Counted from the first letter of the stretch, positions 37,951 through 45,099 are shown. The stretch: 64,000 nucleotides of DNA from Skermanella sp. TT6 (GCF_016653635.2 NZ_CP067420.1:825501-889500); one strand, 5' to 3'. The notes: generated by a model from the sequence alone, not told the origin. Translations and numbers: made by a program.

Positions 37951-38760
37951 TCACCAGCCGGCGACCACCGAGCCCTTGAACTTGTCCTGGACGAACTGCT
38001 TGACCTCCGGCGAGTGGTAAGCCTCGACCAGCTGCTTGACCCAGGGCTTGTCCTTGTCCTGCTCGCGCACCGCGATGATGTTGGTGTAGGGGGAGTCCGC
38101 GCTCTCGCGGGCGATCGCGTCGGTCAGCGGGTTCAGGCCGGATTCCAGCGCGTAGTTGGTGTTGACCGCCGCCGCCGTCACGTCGCCGAGCGAGCGGGGG
38201 AGCTGCGCCGCGTCGAGCTCGACGATGCGGATGTTCTTCGGGTTCTCGACGACGTCGATCGGGGTGGCCTTCAGCCCGGCGCCCTCGGTCAGCTTGATCA
38301 CGCCCTCGGCCTCCAGCAGCAGCAGCGCCCGGCCGCCGTTGGTCGGGTCGTTCGGCACGGCCACGGTGGCGCCCTCGGGCAGCTCGGCCAGGCTCTTCAC
38401 CTTGTTGGAGTAGATCCCCATGGGGAACACGACGGTCTTGCCGACCGAGACCAGGTCCAGTCCCCGGTCCTGGACCTGGTTGTCAAGGTAGGGCTGGTGC
38501 TGGAAGGAGTTCGCCTCGATCTCGCCGGCGGCCAGGGCCGCGTTGGGGATGACGTAGTCGGTGAACTCGACGATCTTGATCTCCAGCCCCTGCTTGGCGG
38601 CGATCGGCTTGACCGCGTCCAGGATCTGGGCGTGCGGGCCGGCCGAAACGCCGACCCGGACGGTCTCGGCGGAGGCCGCGCCCGCGAGGGCGATGGCGGC
38701 GGCGCCGACCAGGGCGGCGCCGAGGCGCCGGGACAGGATCTTGGCGGAGGGGATGTTCAT
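37951..38760 (-). CDS. metQ: Methionine ABC transporter substrate-binding protein
   Basis: Periplasmic methionine-binding component of MetNIQ. It has 269 residues with a signal peptide (RRLGAALVGAAAIALAGAAS) and NlpA/MetQ-family motifs: VEFTDYVIPNAALAAGEIEA, NSFQHQPYLDNQV and TVAVPNDPTNGGRALLLLEA. There is no lipobox Cys, so it is probably soluble in the periplasm rather than a lipoprotein. It lies last in metN-metI-metQ, 46 bp after metI. Expression should depend on the SAM-II riboswitch upstream of metN. Confidence 0.95.
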   Translation of the reverse strand: MNIPSAKILSRRLGAALVGAAAIALAGAASAETVRVGVSAGPHAQILDAVKPIAAKQGLEIKIVEFTDYVIPNAALAAGEIEANSFQHQPYLDNQVQDRGLDLVSVGKTVVFPMGIYSNKVKSLAELPEGATVAVPNDPTNGGRALLLLEAEGVIKLTEGAGLKATPIDVVENPKNIRIVELDAAQLPRSLGDVTAAAVNTNYALESGLNPLTDAIARESADSPYTNIIAVREQDKDKPWVKQLVEAYHSPEVKQFVQDKFKGSVVAGW

Positions 38761-38806
38761 GAGGGTCCCACTTTCTTCAGGCTGTCGAATTGATTGTTCG
38801 TCTTGA

Positions 38807-39475
38807 TCAGCGGGTTCCGATGGCCCGCTTGTTGAGCTTGCGGGCGAGCCGGTCGCCCAGGCTCTGGACGATCTGGACCAGCACGATCAGCACCAGGACG
38901 ACGGCGGCCATCACTTCCGGCAGGAAGCGCTGGTAGCCGTACCGGATGCCCAGGTCGCCCAGGCCCCCGCCGCCGACCGCGCCGACCATGGCCGAGTAGC
39001 CGATCAGGCTGACCACCGCGAGCGTCAGGCCCAGCACGATGCCGGGCAGCGCCTCGGGCAGCAGGAACTTGGCGATGATCTGGAGCGGCGTCGCGCCCAT
39101 CGCCTCGGCCGCCTCGATCAGGCCGCGGTCCACCTCCCGGATGGCGCCCTCGATCAGGCGCGCGATGAACGGGATCGCCGCCACGGTCAGCGGCACGATC
39201 GCCGCCGAGGTCCCGATCGAGGTGCCGGCGACCAGCCGGGTGAAGGGGATGATCGCGACGACCAGGATGATGAACGGGGTGGAGCGGGTGGCGTTGACCA
39301 CCACGCCGGCGATCCGGTTGAACGCCACGTTCTGGAGCAGTTCGCCCCGCCCGGTGGTCGCCAGCAGAATGCCCAGCGGCAGCCCCAGCAGGGTACCCAG
39401 CAGCGCTGCCAGACCCACCATGTAGAGCGTTTCGACGGTGGCGTTAACCAGCAGCGCGTAGACTTGCGGGGACAT
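38807..39475 (-). CDS. metI: Methionine ABC transporter permease
   Basis: Inner-membrane permease of the MetNIQ importer, 222 residues with about five membrane spans (TLYMVGLAALLGTLLGLPLG, TPFIILVVAIIPFTRLV and others). The ATPase-coupling EAA loop is visible as EAAEAMGATPLQIIAKFLLP. The start MSPQVYALLVNATVETLYMV lies inside the end of metN (32-bp overlap), so metI translation is coupled to metN. Family membership is unambiguous. Confidence 0.95.
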   Translation of the reverse strand: MSPQVYALLVNATVETLYMVGLAALLGTLLGLPLGILLATTGRGELLQNVAFNRIAGVVVNATRSTPFIILVVAIIPFTRLVAGTSIGTSAAIVPLTVAAIPFIARLIEGAIREVDRGLIEAAEAMGATPLQIIAKFLLPEALPGIVLGLTLAVVSLIGYSAMVGAVGGGGLGDLGIRYGYQRFLPEVMAAVVLVLIVLVQIVQSLGDRLARKLNKRAIGTR

Positions 39476-40505
39476 GTCCGAGGACCTCTACCGACAGGTT
39501 GTTGACTTGGATGAACGAGATGGCGGACTGCACCGCCTCGGCGCCGCCGACCGCCTCGACCACCAGGATGCCGAACGGGGCGCCCTGGATATGATCGATC
39601 CGCCCATGCAGGATGTTCACGTCGAGCCCGAAGCGCCGGGTTATCTGGCTGATGATCGGCGTGTTGGCCATGGCGCCCTTGAAGGTGATGCGCAGCACCG
39701 GGTTGCCGCCGGGCAGCGGCTCCGCCACCAGCCGGGCAGCCAGGGTCTCCGGCAACTCGGCCCCGGCCACGGCCGAGACGAAGCTGCGGGTCGTCGGGTG
39801 CCGAGGCGCCGTGAACACGTCGAACACGTCGCCGCGCTCGATGATGCGGCCGGCCTCCATGACGGCGACGCGGTGGCAGATCTCCTTGATCACGGCCATC
39901 TCGTGGGTGATCAGGACGATGGTCAGGCCGAGCTTATCGTTGATGTCGGCCAGCAGGCGCAGGATCGACGTGGTTGTTTCCGGGTCGAGCGCCGAGGTCG
40001 CCTCGTCGCACAGCAGCACCTTGGGCTCGCTGGACAGGGCGCGGGCGATGCCGACCCGCTGCTTCTGGCCGCCGCTCAGCTCGGCGGGATAGCGGTCCCG
40101 CTTGTCGGCGAGGCCGACCAGGTCGAGCAGCGGCTCCACCTTCGCCTTGATCTCCGCCTTGCGCAGGCCGGCCAGTTCCAGCGGCAGCGCCACATTGTCG
40201 TACACGGTGCGCGACGACAGCAGGTTGAAATGCTGGAAGATCATGCCGATGCCGCGCCGGGCGGCGCGCAGGCCGGAACCGTCCAGCGCCGCCATGTCGA
40301 CGCCATCGACCGTGACCCGCCCGGCGGTCGGCCGCTCCAACATGTTGACCACGCGGATCAGCGTGCTCTTGCCCGCCCCGCTGCGGCCGATGATCCCGAA
40401 GATCTCGCCGCGGCCGACGGAAAGGTCGATCCCGTCGAGCGCGCGAACCTCGGGACCGCCGCCGCGCCCGGGAAATACCTTCTCGACACCGTGAAACTCG
40501 ATCAT
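39444..40505 (-). CDS. metN: Methionine ABC transporter ATP-binding protein
   Basis: ATPase of the MetNIQ methionine importer. It has 353 residues from MIEFHGVEKVFPGRGGGPEV. Walker A is IGRSGAGKSTLIRVVNML, the signature is LSGGQKQRVGIARAL and Walker B is VLLCDEATSALDPETT. The C-terminal NIL/ACT-like domain (residues about 265-350) is the methionine-sensing regulatory domain that mediates trans-inhibition. Start codons at 40505 and 40511 are both possible; GCGGGG lies close upstream. It begins directly after the riboswitch terminator, so transcription through that terminator is required for expression. Confidence 0.95.
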   Translation of the reverse strand: MIEFHGVEKVFPGRGGGPEVRALDGIDLSVGRGEIFGIIGRSGAGKSTLIRVVNMLERPTAGRVTVDGVDMAALDGSGLRAARRGIGMIFQHFNLLSSRTVYDNVALPLELAGLRKAEIKAKVEPLLDLVGLADKRDRYPAELSGGQKQRVGIARALSSEPKVLLCDEATSALDPETTTSILRLLADINDKLGLTIVLITHEMAVIKEICHRVAVMEAGRIIERGDVFDVFTAPRHPTTRSFVSAVAGAELPETLAARLVAEPLPGGNPVLRITFKGAMANTPIISQITRRFGLDVNILHGRIDHIQGAPFGILVVEAVGGAEAVQSAISFIQVNNLSVEVLGHVPASLRAAG

Positions 40506-40518
40506 CCCCATACCCCGC

Positions 40519-40558
40519 AAAAACAAAAATCCGCCCACAGCAGCTACGCCGGGCGGAT
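40519..40558 (-). terminator. Riboswitch-controlled intrinsic terminator before metN
   Basis: On the minus strand, ATCCGCCC (40558-40551) and GGGCGGAT (40536-40529) form an 8-bp stem followed by TTTTTGTTTTT. The loop contains TAGCTGC (40546-40540), exactly complementary to GCAGCTA (40577-40571) in the 3' part of the SAM-II aptamer. Pairing of these 7-mers would enclose the 5' half of the terminator and act as an antiterminator. The metN start follows 13 bases after the T-tract. Confidence 0.85.
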
Positions 40559-40560
40559 CC

Positions 40561-40620
40561 CCACGCTCTTTAGCTGCATTTATAAAGCGCCCGCAAGCTG
40601 GTGCTCAAATCGGCGCTGTG
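40561..40620 (-). promoter_or_regulatory. SAM-II riboswitch aptamer
   Basis: Read on the minus strand, the segment contains GCGCCGATTTGAGC (40616-40603), TTGCGGGCGC (40596-40587), then TTTATAAATGCAGCTAAAGA (40586-40567). This is close to the SAM-II (metA motif) consensus as I recall it: a P1 stem GCGC/GCGC, the GATTTGA loop strand, and the conserved AAATGnAGCTAAA 3' end that forms the pseudoknot. It lies upstream of metNIQ, a methionine importer, which fits a SAM sensor. High SAM should favour the pseudoknot, free the terminator and switch off the operon. Confidence 0.9.
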
Positions 40621-40624
40621 AATT

Positions 40625-40654
40625 GCTATATAATTACATGCTGCGTTGCGTCAA
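40625..40654 (-). promoter_or_regulatory. Predicted sigma-70 promoter of the metNIQ operon
   Basis: On the minus strand TTGACG (40654-40649) and TATAGC (40630-40625) are separated by 18 bases; an overlapping ATATAG gives 17. Transcription would start about 40618-40620, at the first base of the SAM-II aptamer, as expected for a compact riboswitch leader. Confidence 0.7.
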
Positions 40655-40747
40655 ATGGAATTTCCGACGCATCTCCCATGTGGTTTGTGCAGACGCCAGC
40701 TCCAGCGGACGGGCCTTCCGCACCTGGAGATGGTGCCAAGCAGCCGC

Positions 40748-40776
40748 TTGCGGAAGCACGCTTTTGTGGCTATGGT
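40748..40776 (+). promoter_or_regulatory. Predicted promoter of tRNA-Gln
   Basis: TTGCGG (40748-40753) and TATGGT (40771-40776) are separated by exactly 17 bases and end 17 bases before the mature tRNA 5' end. This spacing fits a sigma-70 promoter for the tRNA. Confidence 0.55.
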
Positions 40777-40793
40777 CCGCCCCACCTCAAGGC

Positions 40794-40868
40794 TGGGGCG
40801 TCGCCAAGCGGTAAGGCAGCGGTTTTTGGTACCGCCATACGCAGGTTCGAATCCTGCCGCCCCAACCA
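40794..40868 (+). tRNA. tRNA-Gln (anticodon TTG)
   Basis: A 75-base tRNA including an encoded CCA end. The acceptor stem TGGGGCG (40794-40800) pairs with CGCCCCA (40858-40864); the discriminator A and CCA follow. The anticodon arm is GCGGT-TTTTGGT-ACCGC, giving anticodon TTG, and the T arm has GCAGG-TTCGAAT-CCTGC. TGG at the first acceptor positions is typical of glutamine tRNAs. It is divergent from metN. The repeat-rich accessory stretch begins just downstream, a common place for integration next to a tRNA gene. Confidence 0.97.
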
Positions 40869-41053
40869 GCCAACCCCTTCCAGGGATCAGGCTTTCAGGG
40901 GGCTCTGTCTCCCGGAACGTGTCGCAACGCGTTCAAACGCAGAGCCGCCGATTTCCGCCATCTTCCAGTCGTCGCAAGTATCCCGGGCAACACAGGCTGA
41001 TATGCTGGATGGTGTCTGAGAATCTCGGTTAGCATCAAACAATGCAAAACAAC

Positions 41054-41259
41054 GTTAGAGCTGTACCCGATCAGGTCGATCCGCCCGAGACAGCTGATCC
41101 GATGCGTTGCGCCATGGGCGCAACCTACGATCGTCAGACCGCATCACCTCCGCCCTGCATCAAGCCGTAGGTTGCGCCTATGGCGCAACACAATGCGGCG
41201 AGTGGAACGGCCGGTTGCGAGGACCGGAGCGGTTCAACATGATCGGGTACCGCTCTAGC
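41054..41259. repeat. Split 31-bp inverted repeat flanking a REPIN
   Basis: The left arm 41054-41084 and right arm 41229-41259 are reverse complements at 26 of 31 positions; the core GTACCCGATCA is perfect. Such arms would normally abut in a palindromic repeat. Here they are 144 bp apart and the intervening DNA contains the REPIN-like doublet, as if the second element had inserted inside the first. Confidence 0.65.
41106..41189. repeat. REPIN-like doublet 1
   Basis: Two inverted REP-type units: 41106-41129 (GTTGCGCC, ATG, GGCGCAAC, then CTACG) and 41166-41189 (CGTAG, then GTTGCGCC, TAT, GGCGCAAC). Each has a hairpin with the GTAG-type tetranucleotide at its outer foot. Between them is a 36-base spacer. 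The whole unit recurs inverted at 42148-42229. Confidence 0.7.
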
Positions 41260-41499
41260 TAATGTCGCGCGACGCCGGAAGAGCATACCAGCGACAGCAC
41301 CGTGGCACACGCCAACAAAGCAGCGAAGACTAAGCCGATCTGGTATCGCGCCCAAGCCGCTGCACAGGCTGGTCGCAGCCTGTGGTCGGGTTTCCTGATG
41401 GGTCTCGGCGCTATTACTACCATGTGCAGCGGAAGTGTCGTCGGGCCGGTACCATGTCTGTCCTGCTGGTCCACCGCGTTCGACATCGGAGAGCAGCCT

Positions 41500-41826
41500 A
41501 TGACTGAGACGCTCACCATCTCCCGCGCCGAGTACGACGCGCTCACCGAGCGGGTCGAGGACCTGGAAGTCATCCTAGCCGCGATGAACGCGCGCGGCGG
41601 TCAGCCGATGCCGCTGGAGTAGGCCGGGCGAATCATCAATGGGCAGAGCGCCGTCCGCGTTTGGCGCGAATTCCGGGGGCTGTCGTTGCGGGCGCTCGCC
41701 GCCAAGTCGGGAGTGAGCGCGGGTTATCTGTCCGAGATCGAGGCGGGCAAGAAGCCTGGGTCGGTGGAGGCTTACAAGGCGCTCGCCGAGGCCTTGGACA
41801 CATCCGTCGATTGGCTGGTCTTGTGA
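41500..41826 (+). pseudogene. XRE/HTH antitoxin-like gene split by an in-frame TAG
   Basis: The first 40 codons (41500-41619; MTETLTISRAEYDALTERVE onward to GGQPMPLE) end at TAG (41620-41622). The same frame then continues without a break to TGA at 41824, encoding AGRIINGQSAVRVWREFRGL, SLRALAAKSGVSAGYLSEIE and AGKKPGSVEAYKALAEALDT. Together these make one familiar protein, an N-terminal coiled segment plus HTH_3 domain, as in orphan HigA-like antitoxins. No start codon with a ribosome site exists between TAG and the HTH helix. GGAGA precedes the first ATG. It is called a nonsense-inactivated gene; readthrough is the alternative. Confidence 0.75.
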
Positions 41827-42147
41827 CCGCGGGGCAGGATTCGCGGCGGCCTGCCCGATGGGTTGGGGTAGGGTGCGCTGGTCGGTTGGGTGCGCATTTC
41901 GGCTGAGGCCACGGCTGCCTTCAGGCAGTGCGACGCGTTGAGATCCATTTCCGGTATTGATGAAGCGATCCCGAATTCCGGCTCCACGTCAGGCTTCAGG
42001 ATTGTAATCCTGAAAATAATAGGATAAAAAGCCCTGAAAACTCCGCCAGCCTTATCTTCATCCACCGGCGCAAGCTCATTGGAGCGGTTGCCGACCAAGT
42101 TGACCAGCTCCCGTTCATGCGACTTGCCGCCCCACTCGCCGCGAAGC

Positions 42148-42229
42148 GTTGGGCCAAGGCCAACCTACGGTTTGATGCAGGGCAGAAGTGATGCGGACCG
42201 TCGATCGTAGGTTGGGCCCGTGGCCCAAC
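42148..42229. repeat. REPIN-like doublet 2, inverted relative to doublet 1
   Basis: Units at 42148-42169 and 42206-42229 (CGTAG, then GTTGGGCC, CGT, GGCCCAAC). Reverse-complemented, the 36-base spacer matches that of doublet 1 at about 30 of 36 positions. The stems differ from doublet 1 by paired changes (GTTGCGCC/GGCGCAAC versus GTTGGGCC/GGCCCAAC), so base pairing is conserved. The unit at 42148 has one bulged base. Confidence 0.7.
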
Positions 42230-42270
42230 GCATCGGTCCAGCTGCCCCGCCCGGATCGACTGGGCAACAT

Positions 42271-42521
42271 AAGGTCTCCAGATATGAATGATCACGTTTG
42301 TTGACATCCCCAGGGGGTGTAGCCATCGCCGATACGGTCGCCTGCGCCGTTCCAGGCAACGCCGGGCATCGCGCCAAGGAGTACGCATGACGACTTTTGC
42401 TGACATCCCCCCGGGGGGAGATCAACTCCGGCACCCCATCCCCGGAACGCGTCGGCAACTCCTGACAGTCACACCAAGGCGAACGGATGACCACGTTTGT
42501 TGACATGCTCCCGGGGGGTGA
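42271..42521. repeat. Three repeat units with 99-100 bp period
   Basis: Anchor positions are 42288 (ATGATCACGTTTGTTGACAT), 42387 (ATGACGACTTTTGCTGACAT) and 42487 (ATGACCACGTTTGTTGACAT). Each is preceded by an AAGG motif and followed by a C-run/G-run palindrome (CCCCAGGGGG, CCCCCCGGGGGG, CTCCCGGGGGG). About 45 bp per unit is shared and about 55 bp is unique. The repeats lie downstream of the DUF4384 gene, between it and REPIN doublet 2. Confidence 0.7.
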
Positions 42522-42549
42522 GCGGATTGGCGGGCACCCCGCCGCCCGG

Positions 42550-43758
42550 CTACTCGCTGCCCGCCGACAGGCCGGCGTTCTGAAGATAGGGGGAAAGACG
42601 TGCCGCCGCCGTGACGGTGATGGGCATGGTGGCGCTGTCCACTCCCGGCCCCGACAGCCTCGCGAAGGCGCCCAGGATGTCCTGCAACTCCAGCCCGGGG
42701 ATCGGGAGCAAGTCGTCGGTGCGGACGCCGTCGATCCCGTCGAGCGTGGCGCCGTCCACCTCGGCCGGCGATGCCAGGCAGGTGACCACCTCCGGTCGTC
42801 CCGGCGTGTCCAGGCGGATGTGGAACGGCCGGTCCGGTCCGGGCGGCACCTCCACGACCCTGCCGGCCGGAACCAGGGCGTCGGGCTGGAACCGGTTGGG
42901 GAAGAGCCGCGCCACTTGGCCGAGCCCGTCCGTGTAGTAGCAATAGACGAAGCTGTCCGAGGCGGTCTCCACCCGCACCACCACCGTCTCCCCGGCGGGT
43001 ATGCTCGGGGCTGGTCCATGATCGCTGGAAACCAGCAGGGCGCCCGCCGTCACCGGCCTCTCCGCCGACGCCGGTGCCTCCGCCGCCTCCTGGCGGACAG
43101 GAGCCGGCTCCCGCCCGGCGGCGGCCAGCCACCCCGCCGCGGCGATGGCCGCGACGCACGCCAGGGCCGGTATGCGGAGCCGGTGCGGACCCGGGGTCGG
43201 CCGTCCGCCGGGAACGGCCTGCGGCAGACCCGCCTCCTGCGGCAGCGCGAGGTGCCACCGGGACACCGCGCCGTCCTGGTCCAGGCCGAGCCCGGCGGTC
43301 CCGGCCAGCAGCACCTGGAGCAGGCGGCCCTCGCCCGGTTCGGCCCGGGACAGCGCCAGAAGCCGGCCGAGCAGGCCCGCGTCCAGGGCATGGGCCTGGA
43401 GGACGACGAGAAGCCCGGCATCCTCCCCCTGGAGCAGGCGCGAGGCCAGCGCCGCGGGGCTGCCGTCGGACCCGCGTCCCGCCGGGCGGTTCCGCGGCGG
43501 GGTCGCCTGGTCGAGCAGGTCGTCCAGAGTCGTGCCGGGCTGGGCGACGGCGGTCATGATCACGGCACCCGCCGCCTCCATGCGCGACGCGACGGCCATG
43601 GCCAGGAGGGCGGCGTCGTCCTCCCGGTCCGCGGTGACGGCCATGGCCCTGCGTCCCGCCATGGCGGAGAGGAAGACGGCGTTCCGGATCTCTTCGGCGC
43701 CGCCGTCGGCGATGCCCGGGGACCGCACCCCAACCGATGTCGTCCGCGCCGTCGCCAT
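42550..43758 (-). CDS. DUF4384-domain protein with degenerate ATPase-like N-terminus
   Basis: A 402-residue protein. The C-terminal half contains a DUF4384 domain (VVVRVETASDSFVYCYYTDG, LGQVARLFPNRFQPDALVPA, GRVVEVP), which is common in bacterial signalling and secretion-associated proteins. A single membrane span lies at about residues 200-220 (IPALACVAAIAAAGWLAAAG). The N-terminal 190 residues resemble an ExeA/AAA-type region (TADREDDAALLAMAVASRM) but no intact Walker A loop is visible. The domain is probably displayed in the periplasm. It is followed by the 100-bp repeats. Confidence 0.72.
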   Translation of the reverse strand: MATARTTSVGVRSPGIADGGAEEIRNAVFLSAMAGRRAMAVTADREDDAALLAMAVASRMEAAGAVIMTAVAQPGTTLDDLLDQATPPRNRPAGRGSDGSPAALASRLLQGEDAGLLVVLQAHALDAGLLGRLLALSRAEPGEGRLLQVLLAGTAGLGLDQDGAVSRWHLALPQEAGLPQAVPGGRPTPGPHRLRIPALACVAAIAAAGWLAAAGREPAPVRQEAAEAPASAERPVTAGALLVSSDHGPAPSIPAGETVVVRVETASDSFVYCYYTDGLGQVARLFPNRFQPDALVPAGRVVEVPPGPDRPFHIRLDTPGRPEVVTCLASPAEVDGATLDGIDGVRTDDLLPIPGLELQDILGAFARLSGPGVDSATMPITVTAAARLSPYLQNAGLSAGSE

Positions 43759-43903
43759 CCCGTGCCTCGCGTTCCGGAGTTGCTCCTGGAGTAGGTCGGA
43801 ACGAGTAGGGCCGAACCGGCGGCCCCGCTATGAAGGGGTTCACATCCAAGGCTCCGGTATCGACGGCGCCGCCGGGTCCGCCGGGACCGGCCTCATCCCA
43901 GGG

Positions 43904-43932
43904 TTGACGGTCCCCGGCTCGCGCCATAGCGT
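43904..43932 (+). promoter_or_regulatory. Predicted denD promoter
   Basis: TTGACG (43904-43909), 17 bases, TAGCGT (43927-43932). The same two hexamers with the same spacing occur upstream of the ROK-ABC operon at 45025-45053, which suggests common control. Confidence 0.6.
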
Positions 43933-43976
43933 CGTCGGACAAGCCGCGACGAGAAGGCGGCGAAGGGGGAAAGAGC

Positions 43977-44984
43977 ATGCATATTCTCATCATCGGCGCG
44001 GCCGGCATGGTCGGCCGCAAACTGGCCGGGCGTTTGGCGGTTGACGGCCAACTCGGCGGGCAGGGCGTGGACGTCCTGACCCTGGCCGACATGGTCGAGG
44101 CGGACGCGCCCGCCGGCTTCACGGGCGAGGTGCGGACCGCCGCCCTCGACATCTCCAAACCGGGCGAGGTGGAGAAGCTGGTCGCGGCGCGGCCGGACGT
44201 GATCTTCCACCTCGCGGCCATCGTCTCCGGCGAGGCGGAAGCGGATTTCGAGAAGGGCTACGCCATCAATCTCGACGGGACCCGCTTCCTGTTCGAGGCG
44301 ATCCGGCTCCAATCCACCCGGGAGGCCGCCCGGGAGCCGTACAAGCCGCGCGTCGTCTTCTCCTCCTCCATCGCGGTGTTCGGGGCGCCCTTCCCGGAGA
44401 AGATCGGCGACGAGTTCTTCACCACCCCGCTGACCAGCTACGGCACCCAGAAGGCCATGGGGGAGCTGCTGCTGTCGGACTATTCGCGGCGGGGCTTCTT
44501 CGACGGCATCGGCATCCGGCTGCCGACCATCTGCATCCGCCCCGGCAAGCCGAACAAGGCGGCGTCGGGCTTCTTCTCCAACATCCTGCGCGAACCCTTG
44601 GCCGGGCAGGAGGCCGTGCTGCCGGTCGGCGAGGACGTGCGCCACTGGCACGCCAGCCCGCGTTCCGCGGTCGGGTTCCTGCTGCACGCCGCGACCATGG
44701 ACCTGGAGCGGCTGGGCTGGCGCCGCAACCTGTCGATGCCCGGCCTGTCCGCCACCGTGGGGGAGCAGATCGAGGCGCTGCGCCGGGTCGCCGGCGAGAA
44801 AGCCGTGAAGCTGATCCGGCACGAGCCCGATCCCTTCATCATGGGGATCGTGTCCGGCTGGGCGCGGGATTTCGACACCAGCCGGGCGGAGTCCCTGGGA
44901 TTCACCGCGGAACGGTCGTTCGACGAGATCATCCGGGTCCATGTCGAGGACGAGTTGGGCGGAAATCTGCCGACTTACGCCTGA
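43977..44984 (+). CDS. denD: D-erythronate dehydrogenase-like NAD-dependent epimerase/dehydratase
   Basis: Extended SDR protein of 335 residues. The nucleotide motif is ILIIGAAGMVGRKLAGRL; the active-site region has VVFSSSIAVFGAPFPEKIGD and SYGTQKAMGELLLSDYSRRG (YxxxK). The overall sequence matches the DenD family, which oxidises D-erythronate at C2 with NAD+ in tetronate catabolism. AAGGGGGAAAG precedes the start. It is followed after 115 bp by the ROK regulator and a sugar ABC transporter under a matching promoter, so a sugar or sugar-acid catabolic role fits. The partner kinase and isomerase (DenK/OtnC type) are not present nearby. Confidence 0.82.
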   Translation: MHILIIGAAGMVGRKLAGRLAVDGQLGGQGVDVLTLADMVEADAPAGFTGEVRTAALDISKPGEVEKLVAARPDVIFHLAAIVSGEAEADFEKGYAINLDGTRFLFEAIRLQSTREAAREPYKPRVVFSSSIAVFGAPFPEKIGDEFFTTPLTSYGTQKAMGELLLSDYSRRGFFDGIGIRLPTICIRPGKPNKAASGFFSNILREPLAGQEAVLPVGEDVRHWHASPRSAVGFLLHAATMDLERLGWRRNLSMPGLSATVGEQIEALRRVAGEKAVKLIRHEPDPFIMGIVSGWARDFDTSRAESLGFTAERSFDEIIRVHVEDELGGNLPTYA

Positions 44985-45024
44985 AAGGGGTCGAAGTCCA
45001 AACGGGTTGGGCCGATCTTCGGGC

Positions 45025-45053
45025 TTGACGGTCTGAAGATCCCGCCGTAGCGT
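45025..45053 (+). promoter_or_regulatory. Predicted promoter of the ROK-ABC operon
   Basis: TTGACG (45025-45030), 17 bases, TAGCGT (45048-45053), ending 46 bases before the GTG start of the ROK gene. It is identical in both hexamers and spacing to the predicted denD promoter. Confidence 0.6.
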
Positions 45054-45099
45054 TCCCCGCAAGCCGCGATCAGACGGCTGTCGTGGGGAGCGTTCCGGT

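Larger units (their letters stand above)
40869..41499. other. Non-coding stretch with nested repeats downstream of tRNA-Gln
   Basis: No supported gene. It contains the arms of a split inverted repeat (41054-41084 and 41229-41259), a REPIN-like doublet between them (41106-41189), and a plus-strand frame from 41302 that merges into the broken XRE gene. That frame begins VAHANKAAKTKPIWYRAQAA and has one hydrophobic stretch, but it has no ribosome site of note. Confidence 0.5.
41827..42549. other. 723-bp non-coding stretch with repeats
   Basis: No supported gene between the broken XRE gene and the DUF4384 gene. It contains REPIN-like doublet 2 (42148-42229) and three copies of an unexplained repeat spaced 99-100 bp apart (42271-42521). 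Short frames here follow the repeat units in several reading frames, which argues against coding. Confidence 0.55.

Noticed and set aside
41302-41499. An N-terminal extension or toxin gene upstream of the broken XRE gene
   Set aside because: The frame lacks a ribosome site, has no RelE/HigB-like sequence and simply merges in frame with the XRE gene, whose own ATG at 41500 has GGAGA in front.
42271-42521. The 100-bp repeats as a CRISPR array
   Set aside because: Only three degenerate units, period too long for a CRISPR repeat-spacer unit, no leader and no cas genes nearby.
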